This document shows positions 7,941-16,300 of a DNA stretch of 20,003 bases, piece by piece. The stretch is from the NCBI GenBank assembly GCA_013044365.1, contig JABEUP010000159.1, forward strand, positions 1 to 20,003, written 5' to 3'. The notes beneath the pieces were generated by a model. The model was not told the origin of the DNA. It did no database searches and worked only from the letters and a program-made list of their open reading frames with translations. The stretch's first letter is position 1. Each line of letters starts with the position of its first letter. Origin of the DNA: Acidimicrobiaceae bacterium (lineage in GTDB: Bacteria > Actinomycetota > Acidimicrobiia > Acidimicrobiales > Acidimicrobiaceae). The position numbers were made by a program, and so were the translations under genes.

Positions 7941-8934
7941 GGCCGCTCCTCCCAGTCAGGGCGACGAATGCCTGTTCCAGCGAAGGGGAACTCCTACTTA
8001 CGGCCCGAATTCCAACTCCACCATGGACCAGCGCCGCAACCACCTCTTCAATCTTGTCAGTAACAAGTTTGGCGCTTAATCCGCCTTGCCGGATTTCGAT
8101 TGAAACTGGGTCAACGAATCCAAGCTGCAAAAGAATCGACTTGGCTAGTCCAGAATTTTCCGTCTCCAACACGAATAAGTCACCTAAAGTTCCTCTGAAT
8201 GCCCTTGTCGAACCCTGAAACAGCAGAGCGCCATCACTCATCACCGCAACGTGGCTACAGGTAATTTCCACCTCACTGAGGAGATGAGATGAGATGAAAA
8301 TAGTCATCCCCTGTTGTCTGAGTGAAGTCAAAAGTTCACGAACTTCCACAATCCCCTGAGGATCAAGTCCGTTAGTCGGCTCATCCAAAACCAGCAATTC
8401 GCGCGGCCACAACAATGCAGCTGCGACAGCTAACCGCTGCTTCATGCCCAATGAATACGCTCGAAAGTTTTTGTCCTTAGCCTCTAATAGTCCGACTCTT
8501 TCAAGACCGGCATTAATCTGCTTCACGGACAATTTCTCAGTGGCAGGATTCAATTTCCTTTGAGCTGGATAGGCTACCTGCGCAAATCTCTTTAGATTGT
8601 CGAAGCCGCTCAGATAGGGATAGAACCCCGGGCCCTCAACAACTGCCCCTAATCGCGAAAGTTGGAGCTGACGCAGTCGTGGCTCTTTGGCGCCGAGGAT
8701 TGCCACTTCCCCGCGATCGGGGGTGACCAGACCAAGGATCATCCTTATTGTTGTTGTCTTCCCTGAGCCATTTGGTCCCAAAAATCCGTAGATGGACCCA
8801 ATAGGTACCTGTAAGGATACGTCGTTAACGACGTTGGGTCCGCCGAATGACTTTGTCAATCCTTTGGTTTCAATCGCCAAAGGACCGTCCTCGTCATTGC
8901 GCTGGATTTGTACCGACTCTAGGCCAGGTTGCAC
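7930..8934 (-). CDS. ABC transporter ATP-binding protein (BcrA/DrrA-like)
   Basis: A 334-residue ABC ATPase with all hallmark motifs: Walker A GPNGSGKT (53-60), the region GAVVEGPGFYPYLSG (96-110) as in BcrA/DrrA-type exporters, signature SLGMKQR (161-167), Walker B LLVLDEP (180-186) with D-loop NGLDP, and the H-loop His in SSHLLSE (H217). The C-terminal ~100 residues are the accessory domain common in this group. The start is a GTG six bases after the stop of the LolA-like gene with little Shine-Dalgarno sequence, which implies translational coupling. The end overlaps the permease start. It powers the permease; whether the substrate is a drug, lipid or peptide cannot be read from the sequence. 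Confidence 0.93.
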   Translation of the reverse strand: MQPGLESVQIQRNDEDGPLAIETKGLTKSFGGPNVVNDVSLQVPIGSIYGFLGPNGSGKTTTIRMILGLVTPDRGEVAILGAKEPRLRQLQLSRLGAVVEGPGFYPYLSGFDNLKRFAQVAYPAQRKLNPATEKLSVKQINAGLERVGLLEAKDKNFRAYSLGMKQRLAVAAALLWPRELLVLDEPTNGLDPQGIVEVRELLTSLRQQGMTIFISSHLLSEVEITCSHVAVMSDGALLFQGSTRAFRGTLGDLFVLETENSGLAKSILLQLGFVDPVSIEIRQGGLSAKLVTDKIEEVVAALVHGGVGIRAVSRSSPSLEQAFVALTGRSGHAR

Positions 8935-8940
8935 CCGTAT

Positions 8941-10002
8941 TTAAAGCCCGGAGGCAACTTGTATCAGACGGGCGGTATCCACCGCTCCACCGATAATGGT
9001 TCCATTGGATAGTATTATCGCCTGGAAAATCGGGGTGGAGTACAGAGAGACAGAAGTACCAGTTGGCGTAGCGATCTTCGGAAGCGACTTCTCGATATTT
9101 GCGAGGTTTGACGACATCTTTGCCGACGGAGTCACGACCACGACGGAGTCGAAACCCGTACCAACCATCTTACTCGCGCCTGTGGCGCCGGTGCCAGAAC
9201 TAAAACTGCCCGCACCGGCTGTGGACGTCCCATCTACAACCTTTGCGCCGATAGGAGGTGTGAAGCTAAATATGGATGATGACTGTGGCGCAAATGTCAG
9301 GGTCACAAAACCGAGTGACGCCGCTGGTGTAGTCGAATCCTTCGGAAATATCTGTACTTGAACTGGAACATGCGTCTGGCCGTCTATTGCTATCTGAATT
9401 GAGCCAATCAGGCTATCGGTGGCGGTGGGAATGATCGAAAGGGTATAGGCAGGTCTACCAGCCACCATGGTACTTCCCGAAACGCTAATGTTGGAATATG
9501 CAGAAAGGTTGTTGATTATCCCGCTTGCAGTCGCAGCAGGATTGGAGCCGGAGGATGCCGTTGTTCCTCCATTCGAGGCCTTCTCGCTGGTGGCGGTGAG
9601 AGTTGAAGAGTCCCAGAGCCACACCGAGCCGGGATTGACATAAAGGTCTTTCTCGCCACCCGAGGTCACCTGCTGAGAACGGAACGAACCCGCACCATTG
9701 GCCCAGACATTATATGACTCAGTGGTGGAGCCGCTAAGTGCACTCGGTGGATTTGATCCATTCAACAGTGAAGCAGACGGAATTGGGAATGAAGTGGTGC
9801 CTGAAACTGTTCCAGTTAAAGGAAGTGGGGAATCTGATTGAATCCAACTCACCAACTGGTTCGGAGAGACGGGAGCCAGATTCGAAGTTTGAGCCCTCGC
9901 AACCTGGGGGGCAATTAAAGAAACTGCTAAGGCTGAGGATGCGATGGCCAAAGGAGCTGCATAGAGAACTTTGTTATGGGCTTTACGTATGAAACGTTTC
10001 AT
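8941..10002 (-). CDS. Secreted LolA/RseB-like protein linked to an ABC-2 exporter
   Basis: A 353-residue exported protein. A basic N-terminus (MKRFIRKAHNK) is followed by a hydrophobic core and an AxA-type cleavage site in VARAQ, giving a clear signal peptide with no lipobox Cys. The mature part is Ser/Thr/Gly-rich with a beta-rich LolA/MucB-RseB-like pattern: YVNPGSVWLWDSSTL, then GRPAYTLSIIP and HVPVQVQIFPKDS. A Gly/Ser/Ala linker and a C-terminal subdomain ending SNGTIIGGAVDTARL follow, as I recall from Streptomyces LolA-like proteins encoded beside ABC transporters. The chosen ATG (10000-10002) follows GGAGG with short spacing; an ATG five codons upstream (10015-10017) has no such site. 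It is first in a three-gene operon. It probably binds a hydrophobic or lipid-linked cargo at the outer membrane face; that role is inference. Confidence 0.8.
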   Translation of the reverse strand: MKRFIRKAHNKVLYAAPLAIASSALAVSLIAPQVARAQTSNLAPVSPNQLVSWIQSDSPLPLTGTVSGTTSFPIPSASLLNGSNPPSALSGSTTESYNVWANGAGSFRSQQVTSGGEKDLYVNPGSVWLWDSSTLTATSEKASNGGTTASSGSNPAATASGIINNLSAYSNISVSGSTMVAGRPAYTLSIIPTATDSLIGSIQIAIDGQTHVPVQVQIFPKDSTTPAASLGFVTLTFAPQSSSIFSFTPPIGAKVVDGTSTAGAGSFSSGTGATGASKMVGTGFDSVVVVTPSAKMSSNLANIEKSLPKIATPTGTSVSLYSTPIFQAIILSNGTIIGGAVDTARLIQVASGL

Positions 10003-10093
10003 CAAGCCTCCGATCATTTCATAGCATTGCCAAGTTTAACGGCTTGCCGAATTAATTGGTTAGCAACAGTCACAGTGAATTCTTATTATGAGA

Positions 10094-10121
10094 ACCTACT
10101 GAGAAAGTCGAGCTAGTAGGT
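10094..10121. promoter_or_regulatory. Seven-base inverted repeat in the divergent promoter region, candidate operator
   Basis: ACCTACT (10094-10100) and AGTAGGT (10115-10121) are perfect reverse complements separated by 14 bases. The repeat lies in the 224-base divergent region between the LolA-like/ABC operon and the sigma factor gene, ending five bases before a possible -35 box for the sigma gene. It could be a regulator site for either direction or a small hairpin. No other gene, tRNA or hairpin-T-run was seen in 10003-10226. Confidence 0.35.
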
Positions 10122-10125
10122 ATAT

Positions 10126-10154
10126 TTGCACAAACTTCAGTTTTCTGTTAGCAT
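10126..10154 (+). promoter_or_regulatory. Possible sigma-70-type promoter for the sigma factor gene
   Basis: TTGCAC (10126-10131) and TAGCAT (10149-10154) are separated by exactly 17 bases and lie about 70 bases before the sigma factor start codon. The match to consensus is moderate (three of six for -35, four of six for -10). The assignment rests mainly on spacing, position and the AT-rich setting. Confidence 0.3.
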
Positions 10155-10226
10155 TTATAAATTGAAAGCGGTAGACTACGCATTCACGTTTTTTGAGAAC
10201 GACACGAAAGAGATCTGAGAGAGACT

Positions 10227-11150
10227 ATGTCCCCGAAGCGAAAAGAGGAAACACAAATAGCACCTGAGCAGCGTACCAGAAGACGAAAGGGAAACGCCGA
10301 GGCCATTGTCGAGGCGGCACTAAATAGTGCGGGACTTGGCGCGGACTCCGTGCGTCTATTTCTCGACGACTTGGCGCGTCACCCATTGCCTTCTCCCGCC
10401 GAACAGGTCGAACTTGCAAAGAAAGTTCGTTCTGGGGATGAGTCAGCCAAAACAGAAATGGTTGCAGCCAACCTAAGGTTGGTTGTTCACTGGGCTAGGC
10501 GTTATCAGGATCGAGGCGTGGAACTTTCCGATCTGATCCAAGAAGGTACATTTGGACTGATTAGGGCCGTCGAAAAGTTTGACTGGAGACGTGGGTTCAA
10601 GTTCTCTACATATGCCACCTGGTGGGTACGCCAGTCCCTGCAGCGGGCCGTTCATAACCATGGCCAGGCCATTCGACTTCCCATGGAGGCCGCGGAGCGC
10701 TCCAGACGCGTCGACAACGTCGCAAGGGAACTTGCCAACGACCTTGGTCGGTCTCCAACTGAGTACGAAATAGCGGAAGCATCAAACCTGTCAGCGGCCC
10801 AATTGGCTGACGTAAGGCATGCAGCGAGAGTCGTTGCCAGTCTCGACCAATCAGTTGGACCCGAAGGCGAAACCTCACTTGGTGATTTAGTCGTCGGAAG
10901 CGAAGGCTCCTTTGAGGACGAAGTTGATGAGGCTCTAGCTCGCGTACAGCTGAGAAAAGCGGTGGAAGAACTGGACCCCCTGGAAAGAGCAGTCGTCATC
11001 CTTAGATTTGGATTAGATGGAGAACGTCCAGCTTCTCTTGAAGCAACAGCACGCTTATTGGGTATCGGGCCTCGCCGTGCACGAAGACTAGAAGCTGCCG
11101 CCCTTGATCGCTTGGCTGATCACCCTGGGCTTAAATCTCCAGCAGCCTAG
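10227..11150 (+). CDS. RNA polymerase sigma factor, sigma-70 family (group 2, non-essential SigA-like)
   Basis: A 307-residue sigma factor. Region 1.2 is at about 40-68. Region 2 (about 75-145) has ANLRLVVHWARRY, DLIQEGTFGLIRAVEKFDW and the -10-binding/melting segment FKFSTYATWWVRQSLQRAV, which are near canonical for primary-type factors. Region 3 is about 150-225 and region 4 about 240-297, including LDPLERAVVILRFGL. No region 1.1 is present; a short basic tail (1-22) replaces it, so this is a group 2 factor rather than the housekeeping one. The region 4.2 helix reads GIGPRRARRLEAAALDRL instead of the usual VTRERIRQIEAKAL, so the -35 contacts differ. An ATG start follows GAGAG. It transcribes away from the LolA-like operon and converges on rluD. 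Regulon unknown. Confidence 0.92.
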   Translation: MSPKRKEETQIAPEQRTRRRKGNAEAIVEAALNSAGLGADSVRLFLDDLARHPLPSPAEQVELAKKVRSGDESAKTEMVAANLRLVVHWARRYQDRGVELSDLIQEGTFGLIRAVEKFDWRRGFKFSTYATWWVRQSLQRAVHNHGQAIRLPMEAAERSRRVDNVARELANDLGRSPTEYEIAEASNLSAAQLADVRHAARVVASLDQSVGPEGETSLGDLVVGSEGSFEDEVDEALARVQLRKAVEELDPLERAVVILRFGLDGERPASLEATARLLGIGPRRARRLEAAALDRLADHPGLKSPAA

Positions 11151-11166
11151 TCGAAATGAGACCTTT

Positions 11167-11192
11167 GCGAGGGGACCAACTGGTCCCCTCGC
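11167..11192. terminator. Strong hairpin between converging genes, probable bidirectional terminator
   Basis: GCGAGGGGACC (11167-11177) pairs perfectly with GGTCCCCTCGC (11182-11192) around a four-base loop AACT, giving an 11-bp GC-rich stem. It starts 17 bases after the sigma factor stop and ends directly beside the rluD stop codon (11193-11195), so it can serve both converging units. Only a weak T stretch follows on either strand, so termination may be of the U-poor kind common in actinobacteria. Confidence 0.7.
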
Positions 11193-12107
11193 TTAGTTGA
11201 AAGCCTTTAAATAATCTGAAAGCACCTTCGGAAGTTCAGATGTGAAACTAATTTCCTTCCCCGTTATCGGATGGATCAAACTGAGTGCAGATGAGTGTAA
11301 AAAGATCCGCTCCAACCCGCATGAGTTCTGTTTCGAATAAACCTCGTCACCCACGACAGGGTGCCCCACCGCCCTCATGTGAACCCGGATTTGATGAGTT
11401 CGTCCGGTCTCCAGGCGCAACTCCACCAGACTAGCCTTAACCGGCGTGGTAAAGCAGGCTTTTACTTCGTAATTGGTAATAGCTTCTTTCCCCGATGAGC
11501 TGAGGGCCATCTGGGTTGACCGGGTTAGCGACCTTCCAATTGGGGCATCGATTATCCCGCGGGACGCTTCCAAATTGCCAAAGACAAGAGCCACGTACAT
11601 CCTTGTAACCAAGTGTCCTGCCATCATCTCGACCAAAGGTTGGAATGCTCTTTCGGTCTTTGCGACAATCATCAGCCCAGAGGTGCTTTTGTCCAGACGG
11701 TGTACAATACCTGGCCTTTCTGGCTGGCCAACAGTGGAAATACCGGGATAACGGGCCAAAAGTCCATTCACAAGCGTTCCGCGCTCGTTTCCGGTACCTG
11801 GATGAACGACAACGCCTGACGGCTTATCAACGATTACAATATCGTCATCCTCCCAGACGACTCGAAAATCCACATCCCCGTCAGCCTGGAGTTCCAAATC
11901 CAGATTTAATTGACCTTCATCAATCACGATCTTCTGATTCATCTGAACCTTATAGCTCTTCGATGTAACCACTTTCCCTGAAAGCTCAACCTTGCCTGAT
12001 TCGATCAAAGAGACCGACTGGGCGCGGGAGCAAAAAGCGATCATCGATACGACACGATCCAGCCGCTCACCCACCAGAGGCTCGGGTATTTTTTCAGCAA
12101 TCACCAT
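11193..12107 (-). CDS. rluD: RluA/RluD-family pseudouridine synthase
   Basis: A 304-residue enzyme that isomerises uridine to pseudouridine in RNA, most likely 23S rRNA. Residues ~10-75 form an S4 RNA-binding domain (ERLDRVVSMI, LIESGKVELSGK). The catalytic domain carries VDKPSGVVVHPG (93-104) and the signature GIVHRLDKSTSGLMIVAK (133-150), whose Asp D139 is the nucleophile. GRTHQIRVHMRAVGHPVVGD follows further on, as in RluD. The ATG is preceded by AGGAG. It lies 22 bases after lspA, the usual lspA-rluD pair in bacteria. Exact target uridines are not deducible; the RluD symbol follows the neighbourhood and length, and the RluA family call is secure. Confidence 0.9.
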   Translation of the reverse strand: MVIAEKIPEPLVGERLDRVVSMIAFCSRAQSVSLIESGKVELSGKVVTSKSYKVQMNQKIVIDEGQLNLDLELQADGDVDFRVVWEDDDIVIVDKPSGVVVHPGTGNERGTLVNGLLARYPGISTVGQPERPGIVHRLDKSTSGLMIVAKTERAFQPLVEMMAGHLVTRMYVALVFGNLEASRGIIDAPIGRSLTRSTQMALSSSGKEAITNYEVKACFTTPVKASLVELRLETGRTHQIRVHMRAVGHPVVGDEVYSKQNSCGLERIFLHSSALSLIHPITGKEISFTSELPKVLSDYLKAFN

Positions 12108-12129
12108 ATCGAGCTCCTGCCAAATTGGC

Positions 12130-12597
12130 TTAAATTAATTGTTTTCGCTTTGACCGCGATCCCAGAAGAATCACCACGATACCGATTACAACGGCCGAAT
12201 CGGCAAGGTTGAAGGTGGGCCAGAAGCTGGCGGCATGTATAAAGTCTATTACAGATCCGTGATTATGCCGGAAAACTCTATCTGCTATATTTCCAAGTGC
12301 GCCGCCAATTACCAGTCCAAAACCAAGGGCTAGTACTCTCGACTTTACACGTCTGACATAGATGATTATGCCCACTAGGACCGCTAGCTCAACGATTGTG
12401 ACGAATAAAGCGTTGCCGGTACCAATAGAAAAAGCTGCACCGGAGTTATAAAACAACTGAAATGAGATCGGCCCGATTATCTTCAATGAATGTGAGGCCA
12501 AATCGCGTTGTGCCCATGTTTTGCTGACTTGATCGAGGATTATAACTGCCGCAGCAACTGAAGCCACAATCAGCCTGGCTGATCTGAAGTGCCGCAT
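12130..12597 (-). CDS. lspA: Lipoprotein signal peptidase II
   Basis: LspA cleaves the signal peptide of prolipoproteins after lipidation, in the cytoplasmic membrane. The 155-residue length is normal. There are four hydrophobic segments (about 7-25, 62-80, 88-104, 132-147). Conserved elements are LDQVSK (D22), FYNSGAAFSI (49-58), GNIADR with catalytic D106 and FNLADSAV with catalytic D133. The frame is open far upstream into the traR-like gene, but the start is set by AGGGAG at 12605-12610, seven bases before ATG 12595-12597. Another ATG two codons upstream (12601-12603) is too close to that site. A longer version would add ~47 residues overlapping the zinc-finger gene in another frame and is not LspA-like. 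It sits between the traR-like gene and rluD in one leftward operon. Confidence 0.93.
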   Translation of the reverse strand: MRHFRSARLIVASVAAAVIILDQVSKTWAQRDLASHSLKIIGPISFQLFYNSGAAFSIGTGNALFVTIVELAVLVGIIIYVRRVKSRVLALGFGLVIGGALGNIADRVFRHNHGSVIDFIHAASFWPTFNLADSAVVIGIVVILLGSRSKRKQLI

Positions 12598-12628
12598 TAT
12601 CATTCTCCCTGAGAAATCGCGCACAAAT

Positions 12629-13117
12629 CTACCGGCGTGATAACCCACCGCTTTTACATTGGACGCACAGCCTTGCAAATGGAAGGGCCCGCAATCTGAC
12701 CCGGGGTATTTCCTGGTGACAATTCTCGCATTTGCCATAGCTGCCGTGCTCGATTTTCCTCAGGGAATCGTCAATCTCCTCTACCGCAGCAAGTGCGGAG
12801 GCAGCTAGCGCGAGATCGCGCTCCCTGTCAATCGTAGTAGTACCACCTTCGCCAGATTCTTCATCAAACTGCACATCGCCAGGTTCGGCCTCCTGGGCTA
12901 AATAATCAGCCTCGGCCTTCAATGACTCTGCCTGCCCAATATAGACCTCCCTCTCGTTAATGAGAAGTTCTTTTTGAGCAGCTAAAAACTCGGTTGCACT
13001 TAGTTTCTCGTAAGCCGCGTCATCTAAGCCCACATACGACACAGAATCTCCCTTGGAAGTTGACTCCTTGCGCGTCTTTTTAATAGTAGTTGACTTACTT
13101 TTTTCACTTTGACTCAC
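12629..13117 (-). CDS. TraR/DksA-family zinc-finger protein
   Basis: A 162-residue protein of the TraR/DksA C4 zinc-finger family, members of which act on RNA polymerase through its secondary channel. The C-terminal finger is C-X2-C-X17-C-X2-C (CENC and CVQC, at about C130, C133, C151 and C154), preceded by the family stretch ALAAVEEIDDSLRKIEHGSYGKC. The middle (about 45-85) is Glu/Ala-rich and likely a coiled coil; the first ~30 residues are Lys/Ser/Thr-rich and disordered. The chosen start is GTG at 13115-13117, five bases after GGGAG. A TTG seven codons upstream lies almost at the predicted transcription start and has no ribosome site. It is first in an operon with lspA and rluD, an arrangement common in actinobacteria. 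Whether it binds RNA polymerase like DksA is not shown by the sequence. Confidence 0.88.
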   Translation of the reverse strand: MSQSEKSKSTTIKKTRKESTSKGDSVSYVGLDDAAYEKLSATEFLAAQKELLINEREVYIGQAESLKAEADYLAQEAEPGDVQFDEESGEGGTTTIDRERDLALAASALAAVEEIDDSLRKIEHGSYGKCENCHQEIPRVRLRALPFARLCVQCKSGGLSRR

Positions 13118-13147
13118 TTCAGCTCCCAACGTCGTCAACTCAATACT

Positions 13148-13176
13148 TTTATAAAGTTTCCAAGGAAACCAAGTAA
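13148..13176 (-). promoter_or_regulatory. Candidate promoter of the traR-lspA-rluD operon with a palindromic spacer
   Basis: On the minus strand TTACTT (13176-13171) and TATAAA (13153-13148) are 17 bases apart and lie about 30 bases before the GTG start; the -10 box matches consensus at five of six positions. Inside the spacer is the palindrome GTTTCC-AA-GGAAAC (13156-13169), well placed to act as an operator. The remainder of the 250-base divergent region (13118-13367) shows no tRNA and no T-box signature ahead of ileS. Confidence 0.45.
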
Positions 13177-13367
13177 CTAAATAGGTACAGATACTTCAAT
13201 TTTTTAAATCAATAGCTTTAATCTGATCCGTAATGTAAAAAGCTGCGACCTTACACTATTCGATCCAAGAGTGCCAACCGTCCACCTTCGAACAGATATG
13301 CTGCGTAAACTTTCAAAAGCGCGACACAGGAACATCGCAAGTGATCTCCAGCCTCTAGTTTGGATGT

Positions 13368-16300
13368 ATGTTGCAACCGTCTAATAACTCGAACAAAAAA
13401 GCCGTACCCTATCCAAACATCTCCCAACAGCTAAATCTTCCCGCTATCGAAGAGAAGATTCTAAAGTACTGGGAAGAAGACAGGACTTTCCTTGCATCTG
13501 TCGAACACAGGCCAAGCGACGGAACGGAATTCGTCTTCTATGACGGTCCTCCATTTGCAAATGGCTTGCCCCACTATGGCCATTTGCTTACCGGATTTGT
13601 TAAGGACACAATCCCCCGGTATCAAACTATGCGCGGTCGTCGGGTTGAAAGACGATTCGGCTGGGATTGCCACGGACTTCCGGCTGAAATGGCGGCTGAA
13701 AAGGAGCTAGGGGTCACCGGCCGCCAGGAGGTCGAGGAATTCGGAATTGACAAATTCAACAATTACTGCCGAAGCCTGGTCCAACGCACCACCAGCGACT
13801 GGCACCGTTACGTCAACCGGCAAGCCAGATGGGTCGACTTCCAAAACGATTACAAGACAATGGACACCTCGTTCATGGAATCGGTCATTTGGACTTTTTC
13901 ACAGCTGAACAAAAAAGGTTTAATCTACGAGGGTTACAGGGTCCTCCCCTACTGCTGGGAGTGCGAAACCCCCCTGTCTAACTTTGAAACCCGTCAGGAC
14001 GACTCCTACCGCATGCGAACGGACCCGGCAGTCACCGTCGCATTCAAATTGAATCCCTCAAACGGACCCCGCGAGGTAGATAAAGAAGCTGAATTAGTTG
14101 TTTAGACAACAACACCTTGGACATTGCCCTCAAATATGGCAATTGCCGTCGGTCCGGAAATCGAATACACCCTCGTTGAGACCGAAGACAAACGAAGGCT
14201 AATTCTCGCTGACTCGCGCCTGCAAACGTACGCAAATGAGCTTGGAGAGTACAGGAAAATCGAATCGGTTCCTGGAAGTTATTTGAGCGGACGAACATAC
14301 CAGCCGCTGTTCGACTTCTATAAGGGTGCCAAGAACGCTTTTCGAATCCTCCAAGGCGACTTCGTAACCACCGACGAGGGCACCGGAGTAGTGCATATGT
14401 CCCCGGGGTTTGGTGAGGATGACCAAAAGCTGTGTGAAGCAAACGGAATAGAAACGGTATGCCCGGTGGATGACAGAGCCCGTTTTGACCCGATCATTTC
14501 CACCTATGCCGGGATGCAAGTTTTCGAGGCAAATCCTGCCATCATCTCCGATCTCAAAACAAATGGCTATTTGATAAAACGAGAGGGTTATGAACACAGT
14601 TATCCGCACTGCTGGCGTACGGACACGCCCCTGATCTACAAGGCTGTGGGTTCCTGGTTTGTCAATGTGACGGCAATCAAAGAAATGCTCCTGTCCAATA
14701 ATCAAAAGATCAACTGGGTTCCAGAACACATCAAGGACGGCTCTTTTGGAAAATGGCTCGAGGGTGCCCGTGACTGGTCGCTTACCAGGAACAGGTTCTG
14801 GGGTGCCCCAATTCCAGTTTGGAAAAGCGACAATCCAAACTATCCTAGAATCGACGTCTACGGCTCACTCGACGAACTGGAGGCAGACTTCGGCGTAAGG
14901 CCGACCGATCTGCACCGGCCGGAGATCGATGTCCTCGTGAGACCCAACCCTGACGACCCGAGTGGTAAATCCATGATGCGAAGGGTATCGGACGTATTGG
15001 ACTGCTGGTTCGAATCGGGGTCCATGCCTTGGGCCCAACTACATTATCCGTTCGAGAACAAGACCAACTTTGAATCGCATTTCCCAGCTGACTTCATAGT
15101 GGAATATATTGGCCAGACAAGAGGATGGTTCTACACGCTTCATGTCCTTTCAGTCGCGCTTTTTGACCGGCCGCCTTTCTCTAACTGCATTGCACATGGA
15201 ATTCTTCTTGGAAATGACGGTAGAAAGCTATCCAAGAGACTCGGGAACTATCCCGACCCCTGGGAAGTATTTGAAACAATTGGCGCCGATGCCATGAGAT
15301 GGTTCCTGCTTTCATCTTCAGTGTTAAGGGGCAACGACACCGTTGTTGACCGTTCCGGAATCCAGGATGCCGTGAAAAGGGTAATAAACCCCATATGGAA
15401 TGCCTATTATTTTCTTGGCCTTTATGGAAACGTCGATCAAATCAAAGGTGAGATCATCGATTCTGCCGACGGCGTTCTGGACCGTTACATTCTGGCCAAA
15501 ACACACCAGCTGCTTGAGATGGTAACCCAAAAAATGGATCAATACGATCTTTTCAGCTCCACGGCACTCATCGAAAATTACCTTGATGCGCTGAACAACT
15601 GGTACATCCGGAGGTCGCGTGACCGATTTTGGAGGGAGGTTTCCAATGACCCTGCTCAAAATCAAGACAAACTCGATGCCTACAACACCCTTCACACGGT
15701 ACTAAGCGCACTAATGCGGCTGGCTGCGCCTCTACTGCCTCTTTTGTCTGAAGAAATCTATCAAGGACTTTCAGGTGAGAGGAGTGTCCACCTCACGGAT
15801 TGGATGTCTAGCGATGATCTGCCTGCCGATCCGGAATTAGTTTACGAGATGGACCTGGTACGAGAGGTCTGTTCTAACGCACACTCGATTCGAAAAGCCT
15901 TGGGCATTAGAGCGCGTCTCCCGTTGGCGGAACTGATCGTCGCCGCCCAGGAGGCATCGAGACTCAGTCCCTATCTCGATTTGATTGCCGAGGAACTAAA
16001 CGTCAAAAAGGTAAGCCTGACTTCTGACACTGCCAGATATGCGATGCAGACACTTGGAATAATTCCAGGCGCAATCGGACCAAGACTCGGCAAGGAAACC
16101 CAATCGGTCATCATTGCCTCCAAATCAGGTGGCTGGCACCAAGACGAAGCCGGAAAGGTGACCGCAGCCGGCATCGAACTTTTGCCTAGCGAATACGAGT
16201 TGAGGATCAAACCCAATTCGCCTGAGTCCGCTAGAGTCCTTTCGGACTATAAGAGCCTGGTGATATTGGACATCTCGATAACGCTCGAATTAGAACTCGA

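Noticed and set aside
8996..9361. Rightward open frame of 121 codons opposite the LolA-like gene
   Set aside because: It is antisense to a well-supported coding gene and shows no domain or ribosome site; treated as a shadow.
12598..12738. Longer LspA N-terminus reaching 12738
   Set aside because: The extra ~47 residues overlap the zinc-finger end of the traR-like gene in another frame and do not resemble LspA; a good ribosome site marks the shorter start.
13118..13367. T-box leader for ileS
   Set aside because: Actinobacterial ileS genes often have T-box leaders, but no GGTGG-N-ACC antiterminator/antisequestrator core was seen, and no tRNA-like element either.
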